This document shows, piece by piece, positions 25,267 through 39,125 of a stretch of DNA of 64,000 nucleotides. The stretch comes from Rhodospirillaceae bacterium (lineage in GTDB: Bacteria; Pseudomonadota; Alphaproteobacteria; CACIAM-22H2). Numbering within the stretch: the stretch's first letter is position 1; each line of letters opens with the position of its first letter. Position numbers and translations under genes: made by a program. The notes beneath the pieces were generated by a model, which searched no databases, was not told the DNA's origin, and saw only the letters and a program-made list of their open reading frames with translations. The DNA is taken from NCBI GenBank assembly GCA_022843945.1, contig JALHMR010000003.1, forward strand, positions 213,080-277,079, read 5' to 3'.

Positions 25267-26019
25267 TGCCAGCCCCTTGCTGCCATCACGGGCAACGCGG
25301 CGATCGCCCGAACGGCTCAACCGGCCCTCGGCAGAATGATATATTGATATAGCATTGGGGAACCACAAGCCAGCCGGTTGTAGTGGTGCACGCCGAAGGA
25401 TGGCTTGGCGTTCACCGCAGCGCCAACAACCCGACGAAGCTGCCGGAATTCCGCTCGGCGAGCACCCTCATCAGATATGCGAAGCGCACGAAGCTGGCCT
25501 GCTGGTTCAGCAGCAGCGGGCGGCACGGGAAATCCGAACGTGTGAAGTCGGACCTGTGACTGGCTCGGTGAGGCCTTCCTATTGAGCCGTGCCAAAATCC
25601 TGGCCGGACGGTCCGGGCGGTAGAAGGTCTGGATCCACTGGATGATGCCGGGAGCGGGATTGCCGGCGTTGAAAATTTGCCACCCCTTCAGGCGATAGCT
25701 GTCCGTGCGCCGGGCAGGCATGTCACCGCCCCGGCGCGATGACTATTGTTAGTGTTAGGTGAAAATCTACAAGCGATATCAGCGCGCTAGCAGGCCGTTC
25801 GGGATGCCTCGGCTACGGCCCGCGCTGTTTCGTTATCCTGATCGCGTTACTGCCCTTTTCCTCGCCGGCGGAAAAGCAGGCGGGCGCGGGCAGCGCCCTC
25901 TCAGCGCGGCCAATGCAGGAATTGGTCAGGAGTTTTAGTATAGTAGCCCGGCCCGCTTTTTACTGTTCGTTATGGATTAAGCGCTCTTATCGCCGGTTTG
26001 GGGGACTCGCGATCCTTAT
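25267..26019. other. 753 bp region without a supported gene
   Basis: This is the only gap above 300 bp in the window. The left part holds the AT-rich palindrome at 25336-25355. A minus-strand open frame at 25317-25721 (134 codons) has no recognisable family and overlaps the putative promoter. A second minus-strand frame in the same stretch ends in a plausible-looking segment (FVRFAYLMRVLAERNSG near 25430-25500), so a decayed gene is possible. From about 25740 to 26019 base composition becomes more AT-rich, consistent with the promoter of the MHYT kinase gene. Confidence 0.5.
25336..25355. promoter_or_regulatory. Candidate GntR operator, 20 bp palindrome
   Basis: ATGATATATTGATATAGCAT is a near-perfect palindrome (arms ATGxTATAT and ATATAxCAT, one mismatch pair, TG centre) in an otherwise GC-rich region. 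It lies 70 bp upstream of the GntR start and could contain the -10 region of the operon promoter. Position, symmetry and AT-richness suit a GntR-type autoregulatory site. Confidence 0.5.
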
Positions 26020-30478
<4,459 letters not shown>

Positions 30479-30531
30479 GCTGCGCCCGGTGCGGCCGGTA
30501 AATCGTCACTGCTGAATCCTGGCTTCGTTAC

Positions 30532-31122
30532 CTAGTCCGGCAGGGATCGCACGCCCACCGCTTGTGCCTCGGCATGCAAAACCGCCCGCGCTTCGCCGCT
30601 GTGGTCGGCGAAAGCCAGCGCTCCTGCCCGTCCGTCCAAGACGCGTCGCCAGAACCTGCGCCTACCGGCGACGGACGGAACCGCCGCGGCGATAGGGCGC
30701 CGCAAGCGGCCGGCTAGCCGGGCGAGCTCCCCAACCGCGACCGGTACCGCCCGCTCGATCCGCTGGCGAATAAGCTTAGCGAGGGTCGGCGACGTGCCGG
30801 CCGTCGAGATAGCGATGGTCACAGGGCCACGATCAAGGATGGCCGGCCAGACGAACGAACAGAGCGACGGCCGATCGACGACGTTGACCAGCGCTCCCGC
30901 GCCTTTCAGGTGCTCTGCCGCCGCCTCATCCTGCGCGAGGTCCCCGGTGGCCACGACGGCCAACATATAGGTACCTGCCGGAATTTCATCGACCTTGTCC
31001 GTCGTCGTCACGGCCGCGCCTGCTTCGCGCAGAGCCTCGGCCTTGCGCCATGCCTCATCCGTGGCACCGATAACCAGACAGGCTCTCTCCTGCAGATCGA
31101 GGAAAATAGGGAAGTAGCGCAT
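30532..31122 (-). CDS. Precorrin-2 dehydrogenase/sirohydrochlorin ferrochelatase-like (CysG N-terminal domain)
   Basis: 196 residues from ATG 31122, which shares one base with the nitrate reductase stop. The start MRYFPIFLDLQERACLVIG is the N-terminus of the siroheme synthase dehydrogenase domain, and ISTAGTSPTLAKLIRQRIE is its dimerisation and active-site segment. The uroporphyrinogen methyltransferase half of CysG is absent, so a separate cobA-type enzyme must act elsewhere. It is the last gene of the nitrate operon and would complete siroheme for the NirA-type reductase. Confidence 0.86.
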   Translation of the reverse strand: MRYFPIFLDLQERACLVIGATDEAWRKAEALREAGAAVTTTDKVDEIPAGTYMLAVVATGDLAQDEAAAEHLKGAGALVNVVDRPSLCSFVWPAILDRGPVTIAISTAGTSPTLAKLIRQRIERAVPVAVGELARLAGRLRRPIAAAVPSVAGRRRFWRRVLDGRAGALAFADHSGEARAVLHAEAQAVGVRSLPD

Positions 31123-33770
31123 CAGGCCGTTACCTTGGAAGTGGTAGCAATGAGTCGTCGCAGTTCCGGCAGGCAGGAGCCACAATTGGTGCCGGCGCGC
31201 GTCGCCGCGCCGATCGCCTCCGCGGTCGCGGCACCGTTGCGGATAGCGGCAGCGATCCGGCTCTGCGCCACGCCATGACAGACGCAGATGATCGGCCCCT
31301 CGCCGGCGTTCGCGACGCCCCGGCCGCCGGCCAGCAGCGGCCGCGCCTCGTCAGCGAGGAAGAGTTCCGCCACAACGTCACGCGGCGGCAGGTCGGCGCG
31401 CTCACCGAGGAACAGGCAGGCGCGATTGTGCTCGCCGCCACTCCATAGCGCCCGATAGCGCTGACCGGCGGCGTCGCGCAGCTCGGCCCGCGACCAGCCT
31501 TGAGCATCGAAGACCACGCCAAGGCGGTTCCATGCTTCGACCAGCGGCATCCGGTCGGCAATCTCGTAGCGCCAGTGGCTCTCACCCGGGACGACCGCGG
31601 TGTAGTCAAAATCGCCGAGCGCGACGGGATCGCGGGCGAGTACCACGCCATGCCACGCGGCAGGAAAGCGCGTGAGGCGCACCGGCGTGTGCTTGAGCTC
31701 GGGCTGGCCGGAAAGCGGGTCGACTGCCGGGTTGACCGCGCGGTTCACCGCACTACGCCCGGCCAGTGGCCAGCTCCAATGCATGGGCGCGAAGACCTCC
31801 CCCCGGCGCTGCGCCGTACTGAACTGGACGCGCAGCAGTACATCGCCCCAGCGGCTGTCGAGATGCGCAAGCTCGCCGTCGATCAGCCCTGCCCCCGCTG
31901 CATCGGTCGGATGCACGCTCACGGTTGGCTCGGGCATATGCACCATCAGCCGGGGAATGGCGGTGCGCGTCATGGTGTGCCACTGGTCACGCACCCGGCC
32001 GGTGTTGAGGATCCAGGGAAAAGCAGGATCGACATGGTTCACCGGCATACGCGGCGTCACCGGCACAAGCGTCGCCGCGCGGTCCGGGGCGCTGAACTGC
32101 CCGTCGCCGAACAGCCGCTCGACCGGTCGCGCGTCGCCGGGCCGGAACGGCCAGTGCACCGGCTCGAGCCTGTCGTAGTCATCGTCGTTCAACATGGCCA
32201 GCGCGCCGATGTTGAAGGCCCGTCCGCCATCGTTCTCGAAGGCAGACAGGGCGGCATGCTCGCGGAAGATATCGGCCGATGAGCCATAGGCGAACTGCTC
32301 GCCGAAGCCGAGGCGCGTCGCGACCTGCGACAGGATCCACCAATCTGCCTTGGCCTCACCGGGTACGGAACGGAACGGCCGCTGCCGCGATACACGCCGC
32401 TCGGAGTTGGTGACGGTGCCGTCGCGCTCCGACCACAGCAGCGCGGGCAAGCGCACGGTGGCAAAGCGCGCCGTCTCCGACGTGTTGGCCCCCTCCGAGA
32501 CGACGACCAGCGGACAAGCGCGCAAGGCGGCGCGCACGGTGTCTGAGTCCGGCAGGCTGACCACCGGATTGGTCGCCATGATCCACAGCGCCTTGATTCG
32601 CCCGCTGCCCACGGCCTGGAAAAGATCGACGGCCTTCAAACCGGGCTGACGCGCGATCGCCGGCGCGCGCCAGAAGCGGCCCACCCGGTCGCGATCGGCC
32701 GGCGTGAAATCCATGTGAGCAGCCAGCTGGTTCGCCAGCGCGCCGACTTCGCGCCCGCCCATGGCGTTGGGCTGGCCGGTCACCGAGAACGGCCCCATGC
32801 CCGGCCGGCCGATACGGCCGGTCAGCAGGTGGCAGTTGATGATTGCGTTGACCTTATCGGTGCCGCTGGAGGACTGGTTGATGCCCTGCGAGTAGACGGT
32901 CACCGTACGCTCGCGCGCGGCAAACAGCCGGAAGAAGGTCTCGACCGGATGCGCCGCCAGATCGCAAGCCGCGGCAATCTCGGTCAACGACCCGCCAGCC
33001 GCAGCCGCGGCAAGGGCCGGCCCCGCTCCCGCGGTGTGGCGCGTCACGAAGCGCTCGTCGCGCTTGCCGGTCTGCGCCAGGTAACTCAGCAGGCCGTTGA
33101 ACAGCGCAGCGTCACTACCGGGCCGTAGAGCCAGGTGGAGGTCTGCCTCCTCCGCAGTCGACGTGCGCCGGGGATCGATGACCACCAGCTTCAGATCGGG
33201 CCGCTGCCGCCGGGCTGCGACAATGCGCTGGAACAGTACCGGGTGACACCAGGCGAGGTTGGACCCAACCAGCACGATCAGGTCGGCGTTCTCCAGGTCT
33301 TCATAGGTGCCGGGCACTACGTCCGCCCCGAAGGCCCGGCGATGACCGGCGACCGAGGACGCCATGCACAGGCGCGAATTGGTGTCGATGTTGGCCGTGC
33401 CGAGAAAGCCTTTGATCAACTTATTGGCGACGTAATAGTCCTCGGTCAGAAGCTGTCCGGAGACGTAGAAGGCCACCGCATCGGGTCCGTGATCGCGGAC
33501 CGTCTGGGCGAAGCCATCGGCCACGGTATCGAGCGCCGTGCTCCAGTCGACCCGCTGGCCGCGGATCTCCGGGTAAAGCAGCCGCCCTTCGAGCGCCAGG
33601 GTTTCGCCGAGTGCTGCTCCCTTGGAGCACAGGCGTCCGAAATTTGCCGGATGGGCCGGATCACCGGCGATGACGACCCGATCGCCGTCGTTCTGCGCCA
33701 GAACACCGCAACCGACCCCGCAATAGGGGCACGTCGTGCGGACAATCGGCGAGGCCGTCGAGCCATCCAT
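31122..33770 (-). CDS. nasA: Assimilatory nitrate reductase catalytic subunit
   Basis: 882 residues from ATG 33770. An N-terminal [4Fe-4S] site is formed by C14, C17, C21 and C48 (CPYCGVGC...GRLCSKG). A molybdopterin oxidoreductase body and molydopterin dinucleotide-binding domain follow, for example YSQGINQSSSGTDKVNA and GRVRDQWHTMT. The C-terminus carries a BFD-like [2Fe-2S] domain with ICVCHG and GTNCGSC. There is no Tat signal, so the protein is cytoplasmic. It reduces nitrate to nitrite. TGATG junctions at both ends (upstream CysJ-like and downstream CysG-like genes) show tight coupling. Confidence 0.92.
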   Translation of the reverse strand: MDGSTASPIVRTTCPYCGVGCGVLAQNDGDRVVIAGDPAHPANFGRLCSKGAALGETLALEGRLLYPEIRGQRVDWSTALDTVADGFAQTVRDHGPDAVAFYVSGQLLTEDYYVANKLIKGFLGTANIDTNSRLCMASSVAGHRRAFGADVVPGTYEDLENADLIVLVGSNLAWCHPVLFQRIVAARRQRPDLKLVVIDPRRTSTAEEADLHLALRPGSDAALFNGLLSYLAQTGKRDERFVTRHTAGAGPALAAAAAGGSLTEIAAACDLAAHPVETFFRLFAARERTVTVYSQGINQSSSGTDKVNAIINCHLLTGRIGRPGMGPFSVTGQPNAMGGREVGALANQLAAHMDFTPADRDRVGRFWRAPAIARQPGLKAVDLFQAVGSGRIKALWIMATNPVVSLPDSDTVRAALRACPLVVVSEGANTSETARFATVRLPALLWSERDGTVTNSERRVSRQRPFRSVPGEAKADWWILSQVATRLGFGEQFAYGSSADIFREHAALSAFENDGGRAFNIGALAMLNDDDYDRLEPVHWPFRPGDARPVERLFGDGQFSAPDRAATLVPVTPRMPVNHVDPAFPWILNTGRVRDQWHTMTRTAIPRLMVHMPEPTVSVHPTDAAGAGLIDGELAHLDSRWGDVLLRVQFSTAQRRGEVFAPMHWSWPLAGRSAVNRAVNPAVDPLSGQPELKHTPVRLTRFPAAWHGVVLARDPVALGDFDYTAVVPGESHWRYEIADRMPLVEAWNRLGVVFDAQGWSRAELRDAAGQRYRALWSGGEHNRACLFLGERADLPPRDVVAELFLADEARPLLAGGRGVANAGEGPIICVCHGVAQSRIAAAIRNGAATAEAIGAATRAGTNCGSCLPELRRLIATTSKVTA

Positions 33771-35317
33771 CAGTAGACGTCGCGCTGGTAGCGACCATCG
33801 CGTGTCAGGGCCGCGACGTAGGCTTTGGCCTCGGCCGCCGAGCGGCCTGACTGCGCGGTCACGATCCCGTGCAGCGCCTGATCGACGTCGCGGGCCATGC
33901 GCTTGGCATCGCCGCAGACGTAGAGATGGGCTCCCTGCTCCAGCCACGCCCACAGCTCCGCCGCGTTCTCCCGCATGCGATGCTGGACATAGACCTTTTC
34001 CCCCTGATCGCGCGAGAAAGCTGTTTCGAGACGAGCGTGGCCGTCGCGCTGCCAGGCATCCAGCTCGTCGCGATAGAGAAAATCGTGATCGCGGCGCTGA
34101 TCGCCGAAGAACAGCCAGTTGCGGCCAGTGGCGCCGATGGCGCGCCGTTCCTCGAGGAAGGCACGGAACGGTGCGATGCCGGTGCCCGGGCCGATCATGA
34201 TGATCGGGCGCGACGTGTCCGCAGGCAGGCGAAACCCATGTGCGACCTGAACGAAGATGGGAACGTCCCCACCGGCCAGGGCTCTCTCTGCCAGAAAAGT
34301 CGAGGCCACGCCCTTACGCTGCCGGCCGTTCCGTTCGTAGCGCACGACGCCGACCGTCAGATGGACCTCCTCGGGATGCGCCTTGGGCGAGGACGCAATC
34401 GAATAGAGGCGGGGCTGCAGCCGGTCGAGAGCCCGCACGAGGTCAGGCGCGGACGGCCGAGCCGATGGAAACGTCAGGAGAAGATCGAGCAGGTCAGGAT
34501 CGAGTGGAACATGCGCCTCGCCGGCGGCCAGGGCCCGCAGGTTGCGCGCCTCGTCGGCACTACGAGCGCAAGCGGCGAGCAGCTCGATCGCCGCGTCGCT
34601 GGGCCGTGCAACATCGTAGAAACCCACCAGCGCGTCCTGAAGAGAGCGCACAACGCCGTCCGGACAGGTCACCGGCAGCTCCGCCGAGGCCTGCAACTGG
34701 CCGCGAATAGCCTTGACCAGGTCCGGGCAGTTGCTGGCCTGCACGCCGAAGCTGTCGCCGACCTCGTAGCTCAGCCGACTGCCATTGAGATGGAACACCA
34801 CATGGCGGGTGTCCTTCTCCGAGATCTCGCTGTTGAGGCGATGTTCAGCCACGAAGCGGCCGGGCGCCAGCGCCCGGAGCGGTGCCGCCGGCACCGGAGC
34901 AGCCGCGGCGGGGGCGGCAGCCACACCGCTCTGCTCCATCAGCCGCTTGAGGGCACGCGAGGTTTCCTTGCCGCCGGGAACGCAGAGCGAAAGCTTGCTC
35001 TCAGCGCCACCGGCCAGCGCCTCGGCGTAGGTCTGGCAGAGATAGCCGCATTGGCCGCAATCCAGCTGGGCCATCGCCGCCATCAGTCGGCGCGCCGGCG
35101 GCCGGCCGTCGGCCAGCCCCAGCCGCTCCTCGAGGCTCAGAGCCGGGTCGTGCCAGGGGAAATCTTCGGGTTCGGCTGTCGCCGCATGCGACGCGGCGCC
35201 GCCGGCCTGCGCCACGGCCGCATCGGCACCCAGCAAACCGGCGAAGAAGCCGTTGAGCCAGGCCCGCTGCTCAGGCGAGAAAGGCGCGCTCTCGGGCAGG
35301 AATGGGATGGTGGTCAC
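33770..35317 (-). CDS. CysJ-like flavoprotein reductase with an N-terminal Fe-S domain
   Basis: 515 residues. The C-terminal part is a CysJ/ferredoxin-NADP reductase module: [10 protein letters not shown] for [19 protein letters not shown] and [17 protein letters not shown] for NADPH. The flavodoxin (FMN) domain of CysJ is missing. A four-cysteine segment (C87, C90, C94, C112 in DCGQCGYLC...SLCVPGG) probably binds a [4Fe-4S] cluster instead. Residues 13-28 ([16 protein letters not shown]) resemble residues 7-22 of the adjacent NirA protein. It probably carries NADPH electrons to the nitrite or nitrate reductase. The gene overlaps NirA by 4 bp and NasA by 1 bp. Confidence 0.85.
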   Translation of the reverse strand: MTTIPFLPESAPFSPEQRAWLNGFFAGLLGADAAVAQAGGAASHAATAEPEDFPWHDPALSLEERLGLADGRPPARRLMAAMAQLDCGQCGYLCQTYAEALAGGAESKLSLCVPGGKETSRALKRLMEQSGVAAAPAAAAPVPAAPLRALAPGRFVAEHRLNSEISEKDTRHVVFHLNGSRLSYEVGDSFGVQASNCPDLVKAIRGQLQASAELPVTCPDGVVRSLQDALVGFYDVARPSDAAIELLAACARSADEARNLRALAAGEAHVPLDPDLLDLLLTFPSARPSAPDLVRALDRLQPRLYSIASSPKAHPEEVHLTVGVVRYERNGRQRKGVASTFLAERALAGGDVPIFVQVAHGFRLPADTSRPIIMIGPGTGIAPFRAFLEERRAIGATGRNWLFFGDQRRDHDFLYRDELDAWQRDGHARLETAFSRDQGEKVYVQHRMRENAAELWAWLEQGAHLYVCGDAKRMARDVDQALHGIVTAQSGRSAAEAKAYVAALTRDGRYQRDVY

Positions 35318-37086
35318 GAAGGCATAACCGCGCAGAGCGCGCGCAGAGCATCGATTTCATGCCGGTTGGCGAAGCTGTAGAAGCTTTCGTCGGCCAGGCG
35401 GTACGTCAGGTAGGCCCGCAGCAGGCTCTCCACGCGTGCCGGCACCTCGCTGAACGGCACCGAGCTCCAGACTTCGCGGGCGATCTTCTGCTCCGTGCCG
35501 GCGCCGCCGCCGATATAGAGGTGATAGCCCTCGACCGTCTCCTCACCTTTCTCAACCTTGGCGCCTAACAGGCCAATGTCGCCGACATAGTGCTGGGCGC
35601 AGGAATGGTGGCAGCCGGTCAGGTGGATGTTCACCGGCTGGTCGAGCGGCACGCGCGCCTCAAGATAGTCGGCGAGGATAAGAGCCTGCCCCTTGGTGTT
35701 GCTCGCCGCGAACTTGCAACCCGTGTTGCCGGTGCAGGCGATCAGCCCACCGCGGATGTTGTTCGCCGAATGACCGAGGCCCAGTGCCGTAAGGGCCGCC
35801 TTCGCCTCTTCCACCCGCGCCTGCGGGATATCGGAGATCATCAGGTTTTGCCAAACCGTCAGGCGGATCGTGCCGCTACCCAGCGTTTCGGCGATACGAG
35901 CCAGGCCGCGCATCTGCTCCACGGTCAGGCGCCCGACCGGCAGGGCGACGCCGATATAGACCAGCCCTTCCTGGCGCTGCGGATGGATGCCGAGATGGCC
36001 GTGCTTCTCGATGGCGGCGCGTGGCTTGCAGGCGCTCAAGGGGACACGGCGCAGCGGGAACGACAAATGCTTCTGGGTCTCCTCCAGGTACTTGTCGAAA
36101 CCCCAGCGGTCGAGCACGTATTTCAGGCGAGCCTTCTTGCGGTCCGTGCGGTCCCCGTTGTCGGTGAACACGCGCACGATCGCCGTGGCCACCGCCACGC
36201 ATTCGTCCGGCCCGACGACCACGCCCGTGTCCCGGGCGAAGTCGCCGTGGCCGGTGATACCGCCGAGCTGCAGGCGAAAATAGACGCCGGGCTCCACGCC
36301 AGCCCCCTCGCCCACTTCCACGGCGGCAAAGCCGATGTCGTTGGTGTCTTCAAGGACGGCGACGCGCCCACCGCCGTCGAAGGCGATGTTGAACTTGCGC
36401 GGCAGCCCGTACATCTCGCGGTGATTGAGGATGTGATGGTGCAGCGCGCGCGCCAGCGGCCTTGTGTCGATGATCTCCTGCGGATCGATCCCGGCGGCGG
36501 GGCTGCCGGTGATATTGCGGATATTGTCAGCCCCCGAGCCGCGCGAGGTGAGCCCCAGATCCTGCAGGCCCATGAGCACGTTGGGCGCGTGGGCGGCGCC
36601 GATCTCACGGATCTGCAGATTGGCGCGCGTGGTCACGTCGGCGTAACCACCACCATAGGCGGCCGCCAGATCGGCGATACCGCGGAACTGCGCCGCGGTC
36701 AGGATGCCGCCGGGCATGCGCAGCCGGCACATATAGGAATTCTGCGCGGGTGCTACGTAGAACAGCCCGTGATACTTGGTCAGAAAGACGTCAGTGCCCT
36801 TGGGGAAGCGCTCGGCGGCGGCGTTGGCCGCGATCTCGTCCCACATGTCGAAGGGGTTCTTGGCGCGCTTGGCCTGTTCCTCGGCCACGAGCTTGCCGCC
36901 TTCCGCGACCGTGCGATCCTGCGCCTGATGGTGGATCGCTTCGGGCCCGCTTGGCGCACCGCCGGACGATGCCTTGCCCGGTGCCAGGGGCGGCAAGCCC
37001 TGGGCGGCGCGCCGGGCCTCAAGGCCGCTGACGAAGCCTTGCAGGTAGTTTTTCTGCTCGTCGGTGAACTCGGTGGAGACCGTCAT
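35314..37086 (-). CDS. nirA: NirA-type siroheme nitrite (or sulfite) reductase
   Basis: 590 residues with two ferredoxin-like halves and siroheme/[4Fe-4S] binding by CTGNTGC and CHHSC (C-x5-C and C-x3-C). Substrate-site arginines and lysines lie in [15 protein letters not shown] and [10 protein letters not shown]. It reduces nitrite to ammonia by six electrons in the cytoplasm. Sulfite reductases share these motifs, but the neighbours nasA, nrtABD and nasT fix the role. The N-terminal [16 protein letters not shown] is shared with the CysJ-like protein and may be a docking element. It lies 6 bp from the NirB-like gene and is coupled to the CysJ-like gene. Confidence 0.9.
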   Translation of the reverse strand: MTVSTEFTDEQKNYLQGFVSGLEARRAAQGLPPLAPGKASSGGAPSGPEAIHHQAQDRTVAEGGKLVAEEQAKRAKNPFDMWDEIAANAAAERFPKGTDVFLTKYHGLFYVAPAQNSYMCRLRMPGGILTAAQFRGIADLAAAYGGGYADVTTRANLQIREIGAAHAPNVLMGLQDLGLTSRGSGADNIRNITGSPAAGIDPQEIIDTRPLARALHHHILNHREMYGLPRKFNIAFDGGGRVAVLEDTNDIGFAAVEVGEGAGVEPGVYFRLQLGGITGHGDFARDTGVVVGPDECVAVATAIVRVFTDNGDRTDRKKARLKYVLDRWGFDKYLEETQKHLSFPLRRVPLSACKPRAAIEKHGHLGIHPQRQEGLVYIGVALPVGRLTVEQMRGLARIAETLGSGTIRLTVWQNLMISDIPQARVEEAKAALTALGLGHSANNIRGGLIACTGNTGCKFAASNTKGQALILADYLEARVPLDQPVNIHLTGCHHSCAQHYVGDIGLLGAKVEKGEETVEGYHLYIGGGAGTEQKIAREVWSSVPFSEVPARVESLLRAYLTYRLADESFYSFANRHEIDALRALCAVMPS

Positions 37087-37092
37087 AAAGGG

Positions 37093-38310
37093 TTATGCCG
37101 CGAGCGGCTGCGCCTCCGCGAACTGCCGGCCGAAGATCAGATCTTTGCGCATGGCGTGGATCGAGGCGCCGGTCGCGATCAGCTCGCCGTACCAGGCGCC
37201 GTCGCTCGCATCGCCCAGCAGCACGGCACCGACCAGGCGGTCACCGCAGGTCACCAGCTTGCGATAGACACCGTCCCGGGCGTGCGAGAGCACGATCTCG
37301 TCGTCACCCTCGCGTGCCGATTGCCGGCCCGCCGAATAGAGAGCGACGCCGCTGACCTTGAGGCTGGTCGCTTCGACCGAACCCCCATACAAGGCAGCGA
37401 CATCGCCCTTGATCTGGCGGGCGCAGGCGGCGACCTGCTCCTGAGCCGGAGCAAATAGCCCGTAACAGCGCCCCTGGTGCTCGATGCATTCGCCCACCGC
37501 ATAGATGGCTTCGTCGGAGCTACGCAGCGCATCATCGACCAGGATGCCGCGGCCGCAGGCAAGCCCCATGTCGCGCGCGAGACCGATATTCGGGCGCACG
37601 CCGATAGCGACGACCACCAGATCGGCCGGAAGCTCCCGGCCGTCCTTGAGCCGGACGGCGGCGACACGATCCGAACCGATAAAGGAATCCGTCTGGGCCG
37701 ACAGGCAGAACTCAAGCCCCCGACCTTCAAGCTCGCCCTTGAGTACCGCGCCAGCGGCGGCATCGAGCTGCCGTTCCATGAGCGTCGGCATCAGATGAAC
37801 GACGGTGACCCGCATGCCCCGGCGGCGCAGCCCCTCCGCCGCCTCGAGGCCAAGCAACCCGCCGCCGATCACCACGGCCGGCCGCCCTTCCCCGACTGTG
37901 CCGGCGATGCGTTCGACATCGGCAAGGTCGCGGAAGGTGAACACCCCGGGCAGGTCGCCTCCCGGAATGGACAAGGTGATAGGCGTCGAGCCTGTCGCCA
38001 GCACGAGCGTATCGTACGCGACCTGCCGGCCCGTTTCGGTACGCACGACACGCCGCTCGCGATCGATCCCCGTCACCGCATCGCCCGCTATCACCGTCGC
38101 GGCAGAACGCTCCAGGCCGATCTCCCCCACCGTGCTGTCGCCGGCCAGAACCGCCGACAGGCGGATCCGGTTGTAGGCCGCATGAGGCTCCGCACCGATC
38201 ACCGTGACGTCGAGCGCGGGTTCACGGGCCAACATCACGGCCAGCGAAGCGCCGGCCATGCCATTGCCGACGATCACGATCCGCCGCTGATGCGCCGAAG
38301 CGGGGCTCAT
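37093..38310 (-). CDS. NirB-like FAD/NAD(P)H oxidoreductase
   Basis: 405 residues. The FAD motif is IVIVGNGMAGASLAVML and the NAD(P) motif is PAVVIGGGLLGLEAAEGL, with TFRDLADVERI between them. This matches the N-terminal flavin domain of NirB and the NasB-type electron-transfer subunit. The siroheme and Fe-S half of NirB is absent. It probably passes NADH electrons to NasA, or to NirA in parallel with the CysJ-like protein. The start is 8 bp after the NrtD-like ATPase stop, and the NirA gene follows 6 bp later. Confidence 0.86.
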   Translation of the reverse strand: MSPASAHQRRIVIVGNGMAGASLAVMLAREPALDVTVIGAEPHAAYNRIRLSAVLAGDSTVGEIGLERSAATVIAGDAVTGIDRERRVVRTETGRQVAYDTLVLATGSTPITLSIPGGDLPGVFTFRDLADVERIAGTVGEGRPAVVIGGGLLGLEAAEGLRRRGMRVTVVHLMPTLMERQLDAAAGAVLKGELEGRGLEFCLSAQTDSFIGSDRVAAVRLKDGRELPADLVVVAIGVRPNIGLARDMGLACGRGILVDDALRSSDEAIYAVGECIEHQGRCYGLFAPAQEQVAACARQIKGDVAALYGGSVEATSLKVSGVALYSAGRQSAREGDDEIVLSHARDGVYRKLVTCGDRLVGAVLLGDASDGAWYGELIATGASIHAMRKDLIFGRQFAEAQPLAA

Positions 38311-38318
38311 GGCAGGTC

Positions 38319-39122
38319 CTAGGCAGCGTGCAATGACGGCTGACGGTGGCGGGCGTAGAGGAATTCGAGCACCGCCGCGCGGCAGCGCGTATAGCCGGGA
38401 TCGGCCACCAGATCGAGCCGCCGGCGCGGGCGCGGCAGGTCGACCGTCAGCACCTCGCCGATCGTGGCCGACGGACCATTGGTCATCATCACGATGCGGT
38501 CGGAGAGCAGCACCGCCTCGTCGACGTCGTGGGTGATCATCAGGACCGTGTTGCCGAGCTTGGCGTGGATCTCCATCACCGAATCCTGCAGATGGGCCCG
38601 CGTCAAGGCGTCGAGCGCTCCGAACGGTTCGTCGAGGAGCAGGACCTTGGGTTCCATGGCCAGCGCCCGGGCGATACCCACCCGCTGCTTCATGCCGCCG
38701 GAGATCTCTCCCGGCCGCTTGTCCTTGGCCGGCACCATCTGGACGAGCTCGAGATTGTGCATCGTCCAGTCGTGGCGCTCGGCTCTGGTCTTGGACTTGA
38801 ACACCTTGTCCACTCCCAGGCGCACGTTCTGATAGGTGGTGAGCCAGGGCAGCAGCGAGTGGTTCTGAAAGACCACGGCCCGGTCCGGACCTGGCGTGTC
38901 GACGACCTCCCCTTCGAGGAAGACCTCGCCGACCGTCGAGGTCAGCAGCCCGGCGACGATGTTGAGCAGGGTCGATTTGCCGCAGCCGGAATGGCCGATG
39001 ATGGCGACGTACTCACCCTGATCGATCTTGAGATCGATGCCGCGCAGCACCTCCGAGGTCACCGCACCGCGCTTGAAGGTCATGCCTAGGTTTTCGATGC
39101 TGAGATAGGCGTTCATGGTCAT
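38319..39122 (-). CDS. nrtD: Nitrate ABC transporter ATPase
   Basis: 267 residues (start 39122, or the second ATG at 39116). Walker A is IIGHSGCGKSTLLN, the signature is ISGGMKQRVGIARAL and Walker B is VLLLDEPFGALDA. The N-terminal YLSIENLGMTFKRG is typical of NrtD/SsuB-type taurine, sulfonate and nitrate ATPases. The C-terminal NrtA-like regulatory fusion of NrtC is absent. It powers nitrate or nitrite uptake with the permease and binding protein directly upstream. Confidence 0.9.
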   Translation of the reverse strand: MTMNAYLSIENLGMTFKRGAVTSEVLRGIDLKIDQGEYVAIIGHSGCGKSTLLNIVAGLLTSTVGEVFLEGEVVDTPGPDRAVVFQNHSLLPWLTTYQNVRLGVDKVFKSKTRAERHDWTMHNLELVQMVPAKDKRPGEISGGMKQRVGIARALAMEPKVLLLDEPFGALDALTRAHLQDSVMEIHAKLGNTVLMITHDVDEAVLLSDRIVMMTNGPSATIGEVLTVDLPRPRRRLDLVADPGYTRCRAAVLEFLYARHRQPSLHAA

Positions 39123-39125
39123 GCC

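Noticed and set aside
25317..25721. 134-codon minus-strand open frame upstream of the GntR gene
   Set aside because: No recognisable family, overlaps the AT-rich palindrome and likely promoter, and composition unlike the neighbouring genes. Kept only as a possible relic.
35590..37458. 622-codon plus-strand open frame across nirA and the NirB-like gene
   Set aside because: Antisense to clear siroheme reductase and flavoprotein genes; no domain signature of its own.
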